A DNA stretch of 64,000 bases. Source: JBEKYD01 sp049509915 (GTDB lineage: Bacteria > Acidobacteriota > Terriglobia > Bryobacterales > Bryobacteraceae). A program made the position numbers and the translations under genes. This document shows positions 15,631 through 24,040 of this stretch, piece by piece; positions within the stretch are counted from its first letter, which is position 1, and every line of letters starts with the position of its first letter. Location of the stretch: assembly GCA_049509915.1 (NCBI GenBank), contig JBEKZL010000001.1, positions 1 through 64,000 of the forward strand, read 5' to 3'. The notes below the pieces were generated by a model. That model ran no database searches. It was given only the letters and a program-made list of their open reading frames with translations, and was not told where the DNA came from.

Positions 15631-16658
15631 AGACCATGGAAGCGAATCGCGAGCGGACTCTGGTAGGCTTGTTTGTTCTGATCGCTGGGGGCCTCCTGTT
15701 CGGTACCCTGCTGGCGCTTTCCAGCGGCGTGGGAACGCCGACCGTTCCGCATCGCACCTACTTCAAGTTTGCCGGCGGTGTACAGCCCGGGGCACCGGTG
15801 CGTTTTGGCGGGCTGGCGGTGGGCAAGGTGACGCGGGTGCGTGTCGACCCGGCAAACTCCACGCGCATCGAAATCGCCGTCGCCGTAAGCAAAGACGCTC
15901 CGCTGAGAACCGATAGTGTCGCCAAGGTCACTACCCTGGGTCCATTGACCGACAACTACATCGAGATCTCCACCGGTAGCGAGGGCGCAGCGCACGCGCA
16001 GCCGGGATCGATCTTGCAATCGACGGAGGCGTTCGGTCTTCCGCAATTGAGCGATGCCGCGCAAACCATGGTGCCGGAAGTCAAAGAGGCGCTACAGAAA
16101 CTCAATCAGAACCTGGAAGGCATGCAGGCCACCATCGCGCGCGCCAACGATTTGCTGAATGACAGCAACCGTAAGAATATCGCCAGTTCGCTGAGCGGCA
16201 TTGCGCAAACGGTAGCGGAAGCGCGGCCCAAAGTCGCGGACTCGCTCGACAAACTGAGTGGCATGCTGACCGACGCGCGCCCGAAAGTCTCCGCCAGCCT
16301 AACCAATGTGCAACAGCTCACGGCCAAGCTAGAGCCGGTGCTTGACGATCTCAAGACCACCACAACCCGCGCCAACGAAACGCTAGCCCATGTGGATGCG
16401 GTGCTCGTCGAGAACCGTCCGGATATTCGCGCTTCGATCTCGGGGCTGCGAGAGACGGTCGCGAAGTCCTCGGTTCTACTCGACCAGTTCAATCAGATAC
16501 TCAGCCAGAATTCCGACAATATCGACGGCCTGCTGGAGAACATGCGCATGACCGCCGAGAACCTGCGGGTTTTGACGGAAACCGTGGCGCGCTCGCCGGC
16601 GAGCCTGATCCGCGGCGTGAAAGCCTCGGACCGTCAACCGGGTGAGATTGGCAAATAG
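15627..16658 (+). CDS. mlaD: MCE-domain substrate-binding protein (MlaD-like)
   Basis: 343 residues from GTG 15627 (ATG at 15636 is also possible). One N-terminal membrane anchor (VGLFVLIAGGLLFGTLLAL) is followed by an MCE domain at about 45-130 with the motif PGAPVRFGGLAVGKV. A long helical C-terminal region with repeating ARPKVADSLDKL/ARPKVSASLTNV units then spans the periplasm. This longer form resembles PqiB/MCE proteins that build a lipid tunnel. Overlap with mlaF indicates the same transcript. Confidence 0.9.
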   Translation: MKTMEANRERTLVGLFVLIAGGLLFGTLLALSSGVGTPTVPHRTYFKFAGGVQPGAPVRFGGLAVGKVTRVRVDPANSTRIEIAVAVSKDAPLRTDSVAKVTTLGPLTDNYIEISTGSEGAAHAQPGSILQSTEAFGLPQLSDAAQTMVPEVKEALQKLNQNLEGMQATIARANDLLNDSNRKNIASSLSGIAQTVAEARPKVADSLDKLSGMLTDARPKVSASLTNVQQLTAKLEPVLDDLKTTTTRANETLAHVDAVLVENRPDIRASISGLRETVAKSSVLLDQFNQILSQNSDNIDGLLENMRMTAENLRVLTETVARSPASLIRGVKASDRQPGEIGK

Positions 16659-16672
16659 AAGGGGGAATTATC

Positions 16673-17269
16673 ATGCGCGCTGTTTCCATATGCACGATCG
16701 CCATTCTAGGTCTCCTAGATGCAGGTTGCGTCGATAACAGACCGGTCCACTACTACACCATCGAACCGGCGGCGCCGCCGGCCACTTCGCGCGCGCCCGC
16801 CGGCCCGGCGCTCGTAGTGGGTAACATCTCGGATCTGCCGGAACCGCAGGACAACCGGATTCGCTATCGCTTCGGTTCGAACGAAGTGGGAGAGTATCAG
16901 TTCCATCGCTGGATCGAAAGTCCGGGGAGCATGATCTCCGAATCGCTGGCGCTGGCACTGCGGGCTTCCGGCAAATACCGCAGCGTGATGGAAAGCAGCA
17001 GTACGGCGGCCGGCGACTATCAACTGCGCGGGAAGCTCTACGAGTTCGACGAGGTAGATCGCGATTCCGTTCAAACCTGTATCTCGCTACGGGTGAATCT
17101 TGTGGATATGAAGACCAGGCGGGTGGTCTGGGGCGATCTCGTGAGGCACGAGGAGGCCGTCCGCGGCGAGAACGTCCGGGACGTAGTGGCTTCTCTCGAT
17201 CGGAATCTGCAGGCGGTGGTAAAAGAAACGGCGGAGGGAATCGGCCATTTCCTGGAGGCCCAACGCTGA
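16673..17269 (+). CDS. ABC-type transport auxiliary lipoprotein (PqiC-like)
   Basis: 198 residues. Signal peptide with lipobox LLDAGC near residue 19. The mature part contains the PqiC/ABC-auxiliary pattern: HYYTIEPAAPP at the start, YRFGSNEVGEYQFHRW in the middle, LRASGKYRSVMES later. Such lipoproteins sit at the outer membrane and dock MCE protein tunnels. An AAGGGGG Shine-Dalgarno precedes the ATG. It is the last gene of the sigma/Mla operon. Confidence 0.85.
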   Translation: MRAVSICTIAILGLLDAGCVDNRPVHYYTIEPAAPPATSRAPAGPALVVGNISDLPEPQDNRIRYRFGSNEVGEYQFHRWIESPGSMISESLALALRASGKYRSVMESSSTAAGDYQLRGKLYEFDEVDRDSVQTCISLRVNLVDMKTRRVVWGDLVRHEEAVRGENVRDVVASLDRNLQAVVKETAEGIGHFLEAQR

Positions 17270-17360
17270 TTGGCTCAGCCGCATACGGCGTGGCGATTGA
17301 ATTGCCAACCTGGAGCCGTGCACCGGTCTACTCTTGTGGCGGCGGGGCTGGAGCAATCGA

Positions 17361-18617
17361 ATGAAGAAACTGCGGTGGGCCCTCATTTTCTGCGTCTCTG
17401 CCCATGCCCAAGTAGCGCTCAGCTCGAACGATCGGGCCTGGCTTGACACTACCATCGGAAGCGGGACGCTCGCCGATCTTCGCTGGCCCAACTTCCGCGA
17501 TTACAGCCAGCATCTGCGGAAATTCTACGGGTTCAGCAACGATTCCCTCTGGTGGGTCAAGGGGGTGGAGCCGACGCCGCAGGCGCGGCAGGCGATCGCG
17601 CTGCTGCAACAGGCCGGCCAGAAGGGGCTCTCGGCGGACGATTATGATGGGCCGCGTTGGAATGATCGTCTGACCAGCCTGAAAAGCGCGTCGGGCCAAC
17701 CCGCTTCGCAAGCCGCAGTGAAATTCGACCTGGCCCTCACGATCTCGGTGATGCGTTACATCTCCGATCTCCACATCGGCAGAGTAAATCCGAAGCGCCT
17801 GGCATTCGAGCTTGACGATGAGTCCAAGAAGTACGATCTGCCGGAATTCTTGCGGGACCACGTCGCCGGTGCAAGCGACGTCGCAGGCGCCTTGGCGCAA
17901 GTCGAGCCGCCCTATCCCGGTTACCGCCGCACCCTGCAGGCATTTCAGACGTACCTCGAAATGGCGAAGAAGGACGACGGCGAACAACTACCCTCACCCG
18001 TTGCGCCCAAGAAGACCATCGCAGCGGGCGACACCTGGCCGGGCGTCCAGCGGCTCACCCGTCTACTCCGTCTGGTGGGCGATCTCCCGGCCGACGCCAA
18101 CGTTGCTCCCGACCGGCTGATTTACGACGGTCCGCTGGTTGACGCCGTGAAGAACTTCCAGCGCCGACACGGCCGCGATGCCGACGGACGAATCGGCGCG
18201 CAGACGCTGGCCGACCTGAATGTGCCCCTGAGCCGGCGCGTCGAACAGATGCGATGGACCTTGGAGCGCTGGCGCTGGCTGCCGGACATCGATCGAAAAG
18301 CTCCCGTCGTGGTCAACATTCCGGAATTTCGCCTGCGTGCTTACGACGAAAACTTCAATGTTGCGCTGACCATGAACGTGGTGGTCGGGAGGGCCTTCGG
18401 ACATAGCACGCCGGTGTTCAGGGAGAACCTGCAATATCTGATCTTCCGGGGGTACTGGGACGTGCCGTATTCCATCACCCGGGCGGAAATCGTTCCTCAC
18501 CTGGAGAAAGACGCGGATTACCTTGCGAAAGATCGCTTGCAGATCCTGGATAGCCGGCGCGACCCGGTCAGCACGGGGCCGGTAACAAGTGCTGGCCGCT
18601 TCCACTTACCCGATTGA
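17361..18617 (+). pseudogene. Murein L,D-transpeptidase, truncated before its catalytic site
   Basis: The ATG at 17361 follows GGAG and starts a signal peptide. The reading frame is a YcbB/LdtD-like protein: an N-terminal helical domain, a peptidoglycan-binding domain at about 220-285 (LVDAVKNFQRRHGRDADGRI), then the beginning of the YkuD domain (VVNIPEFRLRAY, then FRGYWDVPYSITRAEI). The frame should go on for 100-150 residues to the SHGCxR active site. Instead, homology stops at about 18585, where a DUF3300 gene begins in another frame, and a chance stop comes at 18617. The protein would be inactive as a transpeptidase. Confidence 0.85.
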
Positions 18618-19418
18618 AATCGCCGAGGCCCAGCAATGGGTTAAAGACCATCCGAACTGGAAGCCGGCGAAGCTCATGGACGAGATGAAAAAAGAAACGT
18701 GGGATCCCAGCGTCAAAGCGCTGGTCGCGTTCCCGCAGGTGCTTACCATGATGGCCGAGAGTCTCACCTGGACCACGCAGCTCGGAAATGCGTTCCTGGC
18801 CCAGCAATCTGACGTGATGCAGGAGGTCCAGCGCATGCGAGCTCAAGCCAAGGCTAAGGGGACGCTGCATTCCAGTCCGCAGCTAAACGTCGCGACGCAG
18901 GAGCAGAACGGCCAGAGCGCAATCACCATCCAGCCCGCAAACCCGGAGGTCTGGTATGTGCCCTATTACAACCCACTCTATATCTGGGGGCCGCCGGTAT
19001 GGGGAGTTTATCCCGGGCTGGTTTACCCGGGTGTGGCAGCGGGTTTCGGATTCCTGCCAGGTATCGATATCGGCCTTTATTTCGGTGGCTGGGGAGGATG
19101 GGGTTGGGGAGGATGGGGTTGGGGACCGAATTGGTTCGGCGGCGGTATCTTTATCGACTATTCGTTCCTTCATCGCTACGGCTTCGGCGAATTTCACGGG
19201 GGACTCGGCCGCGGAGTGTGGGCGCACCGGCCTTTGATCGCGGCGCAACCGCGCCTCGTCTGGGAAATCCCGGGTTCGAGCAGCGCGCATACACCGGGAA
19301 CCACAGCGTTTTTGGCGGATATCACGATGGCGGGTTGACGCGCATGCAGAGCGACCACGGTTTTTCCAGCATGGGAGCCGGCCGCAGCATGGGCGGATTC
19401 GGCCGAGGGAGGCGATAA
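18586..19418 (+). pseudogene. DUF3300 protein, beheaded and frameshifted
   Basis: It begins abruptly in the middle of DUF3300 (QVLAASTYPIEIAEAQQW, then DPSVKALVAFPQVLTMMAE), with no signal peptide or start. The Gly/Trp-rich segment GGWGGWGWGGWGWGPNWFGG is at about 19083-19140. A frame change between about 19200 and 19290 is needed to reach the natural end, FGGYHDGGLTRMQSDHGF, stopping at 19418. The function of DUF3300 is unknown; it is an envelope protein usually next to DUF2950, as here. Confidence 0.85.
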
Positions 19419-19422
19419 CTCA

Positions 19423-20280
19423 ATGACACTCAAATTGTGGATCACTTATACGGCAATCGCGGTTGCGCCGGCGATGGCGCAGGAGCGCTTCGATTCCGCG
19501 GAAGCGGCAGCCCAGGCCGTCATCGAGGCAGCCAACAACCATGACTCCGCCCGCCTCACGGCCGTTCTGGGTGCGGACGCGCGGGCCATTCTGACTTCGG
19601 GCGATGCCGCTCAGGATCGCGCCGAGCAGACCGAATTCGCCAACCTCGGGCACGCCAAACACCAGATGGAACCCTGCCCCCTGGACCCGAATCGTATGAT
19701 TCTCTCGGTGGGCGAGGCCAACTGGCCGTTTCCCATCCCCATCGTGCGCACCGGGGGCAAATGGAGCTTCGACGCGTCTCAAGCCGATGTGGAGATGCGC
19801 GCGCGCCGTATCGGCGCCAACGAGATGGACGCGATCGAGATCTGCAAAGGCTATGTGGAAGCCCAACAGAAGTACGCCGAGGAGCACGGCGAGAACGGAA
19901 TGCCCGAGTACGCGGCGCGGCTGATGAGCACCCCGGGCCAGCACAACGGGTTGTATTGGGAAGGCGCCAGCGAGCCTCTCATTCCCGCTGGTCTGGCTCA
20001 GGCCGACTCCAAGCCCTACCATGGATATTATTTCCGCATCCTGGAGGAGCAGGGTCCGAATGCTCCCGGCGGAGCGCACGCTTACGTGATCGGCGGCAAA
20101 CTGATAGGCGGCTTCGGCCTGGTGGCTTGGCCGGCGCAGTACGGAGTTACCGGCATTCACACGTTTGTCGTAAACCACAACGGCATAGTCTTCGAGAAGG
20201 GTATCGAGCCCACTGGCGGCAAAGCGCCGGCGCCTCTTACGCGATTCGACCCTGACGGTTCCTGGATAAAAGTGGAATGA
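19423..20280 (+). CDS. DUF2950 secreted protein
   Basis: 285 residues with a short signal peptide ending in AMAQ. Characteristic DUF2950 stretches: FDSAEAAAQAVIEAANNHD near the start, then ANWPFPIPIVRTGGKWSFD, then KPYHGYYFRILEEQGPNA, and a C-terminal HTFVVNHNGIVFEKGI. The role is unknown. The gene follows the DUF3300 gene by five bases, its standard partner, and itself is intact. Confidence 0.9.
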   Translation: MTLKLWITYTAIAVAPAMAQERFDSAEAAAQAVIEAANNHDSARLTAVLGADARAILTSGDAAQDRAEQTEFANLGHAKHQMEPCPLDPNRMILSVGEANWPFPIPIVRTGGKWSFDASQADVEMRARRIGANEMDAIEICKGYVEAQQKYAEEHGENGMPEYAARLMSTPGQHNGLYWEGASEPLIPAGLAQADSKPYHGYYFRILEEQGPNAPGGAHAYVIGGKLIGGFGLVAWPAQYGVTGIHTFVVNHNGIVFEKGIEPTGGKAPAPLTRFDPDGSWIKVE

Positions 20281-20325
20281 CGCGGCCGAGTGTCGCGACC
20301 AGCAAAAACACCAGCAGCCGCCGAA

Positions 20326-20353
20326 CGCCGAGCCGGGCGGCCGTGGCTCGGCG
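20326..20353. terminator. Inverted repeat between convergent genes
   Basis: CGCCGAGCC and GGCTCGGCG form a perfect 9-bp stem around a 10-base loop, placed between the ends of the DUF2950 and sortase genes. There is no U-tract, so it may act as a bidirectional or factor-assisted terminator. Confidence 0.5.
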
Positions 20354-20355
20354 AT

Positions 20356-20973
20356 TCAGGGGATACGCTCGGCGCGCACTACAAACCGGTTCGGCGCCGA
20401 GCCAATGTATTCGAAAGGAAAGCAGGTTACGAGGGTCAGGCTATCATGGCCGGTCGGGTACAAAACCTCTGTATCGTCCGGCCGAACAACGCTTGCGAAT
20501 AGTACGCGGTAGCGATACGTTCCCTGGAGAGTGGTTATGGTAATGTAGTCGTCCCTCTGAATCGAGCGCAGGGGGCGGAAAAACGTGTCTCTATGGCCAG
20601 CGAGTCCCACATTTCCGGAATCCCACGGCAGAGCGGTACCGGGTATGTGGCCGACCGCTCGTTCGAGGTCGCCCGCGTCCGTTCCTTCGACCACCATCAC
20701 GGCGACACCGATGCGCGGAATCTGCAGACTGCCGACCACCCCATGCCTAGCAGGCAGCGCGACGGGGGCAATCGAAGTCAAAGCTGCCACCCTGCTGTCC
20801 GCTCGCAGACGAAGCTCCTGCTCGAACTCCCGCGCCTCTCTGGCCTGATAGAACTCGGCGCCAAGGAGACTCGCCAGGCAGTATCCCAGGCTCAACGTGC
20901 CTACCACGGTCAACGCACGCCGCGCCAGTTGGCGCACGTCTCTCGCAGGAGCGGTGCTAAGGATAACTCTCAC
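20356..20973 (-). CDS. Class D sortase
   Basis: 205 residues with one N-terminal membrane anchor (ALTVVGTLSLGYCLASLLG). The sortase beta barrel carries the catalytic triad: His127 in AGHRDTFF, Cys184 in TLVTCFPF and Arg near 196-200. The spacing is that of class D sortases. Sortases cleave an LPxT(A/G) signal and join the protein to an amine nucleophile. Its start overlaps the stop of the VWFA gene (ATGA), and an LPKTA protein heads the operon, so a substrate is probably encoded two genes away. Confidence 0.9.
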   Translation of the reverse strand: MRVILSTAPARDVRQLARRALTVVGTLSLGYCLASLLGAEFYQAREAREFEQELRLRADSRVAALTSIAPVALPARHGVVGSLQIPRIGVAVMVVEGTDAGDLERAVGHIPGTALPWDSGNVGLAGHRDTFFRPLRSIQRDDYITITTLQGTYRYRVLFASVVRPDDTEVLYPTGHDSLTLVTCFPFEYIGSAPNRFVVRAERIP

Positions 20974-21902
20974 TGGGCCTTCCCCTCAAGGCTCTTCGGC
21001 CGGGCCGGCGATGCGATGTAATAGGATCTGGTTCGAACCAGAAGTTTCTCACCGTGGTGTCCCGCGGCTGTTACTTTGATCGTCCGTCGAGTATTATCCA
21101 GCTTCGGGTTTGACGGAATGTAAGCGATCGTGTACTGGTTGCGGATGTCCTTCGCGATTTGCTCGCAGGTCGGCACCACAGCGGTAGTATCTCGCGGCGG
21201 GAATGCTTCGCCACCGGTGGCGTCCGCGATCTTCTTGAGAACTCCCGGATTGGTGTCATGTTCGTCTTCATCGAATAGACCAATCGTGTAGATGATCACA
21301 TCCGAGCGCCCGGCGTCCTCGAGTACCTGCCGCAAAGTATGCCGGCTGGCGTTGTCTTCCCCGTCGGTGATGGCAATCAGAGCTTTCTTGTCTAATGTAG
21401 CTTTCTTCAGACGATCCATGCCGGCTTCGAGCGCATCGTATAACGCGGTCCTGCCGCCCGCCGGCATCCCGGAGAGAGCCCTCTCGAGCTCCACGGGGTC
21501 GGCTGAAAAGAATTGGGTATCCGGCAGGCCGAATAGCACCCGCTCGTTGAAGTTCACGACAAACATCTCGTCTCGTGGATTACTGGCGCGAACGAAGGCC
21601 AGCGCGGCCGCGGTCACTTCATGTCTCTTCCGGCCCATACTGCCGCTGTTGTCGACCGCCAGGCCCACGGCGACCGGGACGTCTTCATGGCTAAAGACCT
21701 GGATAGTCTGAGGCGACCCGTTCTCATAAACCCGAAAGTCCTCCTTTCGTAGGTCGGAGACAAATCCGCCCTCTTTGTCCAACACGCTGGCCTTCAGAAT
21801 CACCAAGTTCACATCTACCGATATGATGGCGTCTCCTGACAACGGGGCAGTCTGCCCTGAGAGGCACTGCCCCGTCAGTAGAACAAGGAGCGCGTACCGC
21901 AT
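20970..21902 (-). CDS. Secreted VWFA-related acidobacterial protein
   Basis: 310 residues from ATG 21902, with GAGGACGG upstream. Signal peptide, then the segment VNLVILKASVLDKEGGFVSD leading into the motif FRVYENGSPQTI typical of TIGR03436-like acidobacterial VWFA proteins. The von Willebrand A domain follows with the metal-binding MIDAS motif DNSGSMG and a later ITDGEDNAS. The domain binds proteins in a metal-dependent way. It has no sorting signal of its own. Middle gene of the sortase operon. Confidence 0.88.
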   Translation of the reverse strand: MRYALLVLLTGQCLSGQTAPLSGDAIISVDVNLVILKASVLDKEGGFVSDLRKEDFRVYENGSPQTIQVFSHEDVPVAVGLAVDNSGSMGRKRHEVTAAALAFVRASNPRDEMFVVNFNERVLFGLPDTQFFSADPVELERALSGMPAGGRTALYDALEAGMDRLKKATLDKKALIAITDGEDNASRHTLRQVLEDAGRSDVIIYTIGLFDEDEHDTNPGVLKKIADATGGEAFPPRDTTAVVPTCEQIAKDIRNQYTIAYIPSNPKLDNTRRTIKVTAAGHHGEKLLVRTRSYYIASPARPKSLEGKAQ

Positions 21903-21928
21903 GAAGTTGCCGCCGTCCTCCTCGTTCG

Positions 21929-22618
21929 TCAGGTCCGGTCTATGCCGGCATCGCGCAGCAACCGCGCACCGCCGAACGCCAGCAATCCGATGAGAGCTAC
22001 CAAAGGTAGAGCGCTGGCGGTCTTGGGTAACCTCGCCGGCAACTCCGCCTGAACAGGGAAAACCTCGGAGATCTCGACTTCCTCTTCCGTCGGCTGCTGC
22101 GCCTTGAGCGGCGCCCGCTTCATCGCAACCACGTGGGGCTCCTGCATCGTTGTGGCTGGCATAGTGGTGTTGGGTGCGAGTTCCGTCGGCATCGACGGGA
22201 CCGGCTGCCTGTTGAGCTTGGCTAACTCCAGAGCTTTGGCTTTTGGGTAGACAAACTGGTGGCCGTAATTCTGGCCGGGATAGAACCACGCCCTGACTGC
22301 TTCGGGGGCGCCCGCGGCGCGCTCTTCGAAGGTGATAATCGTCTTCCCGCTTGGCTTCAGACGGTAGTCGGGGATCGTGAGGAACGTGCCGTAGACAACA
22401 TTCTCACGCTTGTTGAATACCTGGACTATATTGCGATCCGCCTGAGAGTCCACGAGTTTAAAGACATAGGTGCCCGCGTCCAAGACCCTCCCGGGGATCT
22501 CCACGGGCCCGCTAAAGGTAAAGATAGTTTTTTGGTTCCACTCGTCTGCTTTCGCCCGCTGAGCTACCGCCCCGAGGGCAACCACAAACACGAGGGTAAT
22601 AATCTTACGATTGTTCAT
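21929..22618 (-). CDS. Surface protein with LPKTA sorting signal
   Basis: 229 residues from ATG 22618 with a GAGAGGAG ribosome site. N-terminal signal peptide ending near AKA. Residues about 30-125 are a beta domain (TFSGPVEIPGRVLDAGTYVF, then RENVVYGTFLTIPDY) common in acidobacterial secreted proteins. A proline-rich linker leads to LPKTA at 197-201, then a membrane segment (LPLVALIGLLAFGGA) and a basic end, RLLRDAG. This is the three-part arrangement of a sortase substrate, with the matching sortase in the same operon. Confidence 0.8.
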   Translation of the reverse strand: MNNRKIITLVFVVALGAVAQRAKADEWNQKTIFTFSGPVEIPGRVLDAGTYVFKLVDSQADRNIVQVFNKRENVVYGTFLTIPDYRLKPSGKTIITFEERAAGAPEAVRAWFYPGQNYGHQFVYPKAKALELAKLNRQPVPSMPTELAPNTTMPATTMQEPHVVAMKRAPLKAQQPTEEEVEISEVFPVQAELPARLPKTASALPLVALIGLLAFGGARLLRDAGIDRT

Positions 22619-23014
22619 TTCCGAACTCCTCTCGCCGCTTACCGGCGCTATTCTCTGCCGCTTATGCAATCGAGCGCCCACCCATCAATCCGCCCTGAGC
22701 CGGAGAAGCAGTGGCGCCGCACTTGTTATTAGTGGCGACCGACCGTCACGCGGCGCCGACGCTGGTCACACGCGCGCGGAATTTCGGCAGATGGGCGGCG
22801 ATGATCGACGAGGTCGCCGGGCGCGCCCGCGAGGTCAGGATGGCTTCGCTGCGTTCCATGGGCGACATCGCGCGGCGCCAGCGCCCCAGGGATGGCGGTT
22901 CGAGTGAGCCGGCGAACGTCTTCGGGTCAAAGACCAACGCCGGTTGAACACTTCGCTCGCATGTCAGTTGACGAGAAATGGCCTTACGTGTGCACTCCGG
23001 GCTGGGTGGCAACT
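22619..23014. other. Divergent intergenic region
   Basis: Nearly 400 bases between the divergently read sortase operon and the oxidase operon. A 78-codon frame at 22711-22947 is open but has no recognisable domain. The region should hold both promoters; TTGACG at about 22968 could be a -35 box, but no matching -10 is clear. Confidence 0.4.
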
Positions 23015-24040
23015 ATGCGGATCATCAAAAGTACGGTCCTGATCTTCTATACGGCAGCGGCAACGTGGGCGACTCCAGCCACTAAGCCACTGAGCCCCAC
23101 AAGCATCTTCTCTCCGGCCTCGACGCCCGCCGATTTGATCTCTGGGCTATCCCACATGGTGCTCACAGTAACCGGCGTCATCTTCCTGATCGTCTTTTTT
23201 CTGCTCTTGTGGGCGATAGTAAAGTTCAGGCAGAAGGCGACTTCCAGCGCCGGCGAGCCGGCACAGGTATATGGCAGCACGCAGGTCGAACTGGCGTGGA
23301 CGGTGATTCCGGTGCTCATCGTCGTGGTTTTGCTGCTTGCGACGGTGCGAGTGGTCGCGAGCATTCAAAATGCGACCCCACCTCCCGGCACTGTCGAAGT
23401 GACGGTTATTGGCCACCAATACTGGTGGGAATATCGCTACCCGGATTCCAATGTCGTCACAGCGAACGAGCTTCACGTGCCCGTCAGCGACCCCGCCCAT
23501 CCCACGCCGACCTTTTTGAAGCTTCTCTCCGCAGACACTGACCACAGCTTTTGGGTGCCTCGCCTGGCGGGGAAAACCGACTTGATTCCGAACCATCCCA
23601 ACAGCACCTGGATCGACCCCCACGAAACCGGTCTCTACTTTGGCCAGTGTGCGCAGTATTGCGGCGTACAGCACGCCAAGATGCTCTTGCGGGTTTACGT
23701 GGAGACGCGCAACCAGTTCGACCATTGGATCGAGCAACAGAGCCGGCCGGCAGTGGCTAGCAACGGAGCGATCGAGGGCCGGCGCACGTTCGAATCCACC
23801 GCCTGCATTAGTTGTCACACTGTCAACGGCACCGCGGCTACCGGCAAGTTCGGTCCCGATCTGACTCATTTGATGAGCCGCGACACCATTGGCGCGGGCG
23901 TGGTGCCCAATACCCCCGCGAATCTGCGCCGTTGGATTCGGGACCCAGGTGCGTTCAAGCCAGGGTGCTTGATGCCGTCGATGGGACTGAGCGATTCGCA
24001 ACTCGACGCCATCACCGCTTATATGGAGACTCTCCGCTAA
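23015..24040 (+). CDS. coxB: Cytochrome c oxidase subunit II with cytochrome c domain
   Basis: 341 residues from ATG 23015. Signal or membrane segment, second membrane helix FLIVFFLLLWAIVKFR, then the cupredoxin domain with HQYWWEYRYP, His in DHSFWVP (about 177) and the CuA loop GQCAQYCGVQHAKM (about 210-224). A C-terminal cytochrome c with CISCH (about 263) and axial Met in LMPSMG makes it a caa3-type subunit II. It accepts electrons from cytochrome c and passes them to subunit I. Subunit I starts on the last base of its stop codon. Confidence 0.93.
   Translation: MRIIKSTVLIFYTAAATWATPATKPLSPTSIFSPASTPADLISGLSHMVLTVTGVIFLIVFFLLLWAIVKFRQKATSSAGEPAQVYGSTQVELAWTVIPVLIVVVLLLATVRVVASIQNATPPPGTVEVTVIGHQYWWEYRYPDSNVVTANELHVPVSDPAHPTPTFLKLLSADTDHSFWVPRLAGKTDLIPNHPNSTWIDPHETGLYFGQCAQYCGVQHAKMLLRVYVETRNQFDHWIEQQSRPAVASNGAIEGRRTFESTACISCHTVNGTAATGKFGPDLTHLMSRDTIGAGVVPNTPANLRRWIRDPGAFKPGCLMPSMGLSDSQLDAITAYMETLR

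Noticed and set aside
19083..19140. Gly/Trp tandem repeat as a separate repeat element
   Set aside because: It encodes the normal Gly/Trp-rich segment of DUF3300 and is explained by that gene.
22711..22947. Small 78-residue protein upstream of coxB
   Set aside because: No recognisable domain, no good ribosome site, and composition typical of a chance frame in GC-rich DNA.
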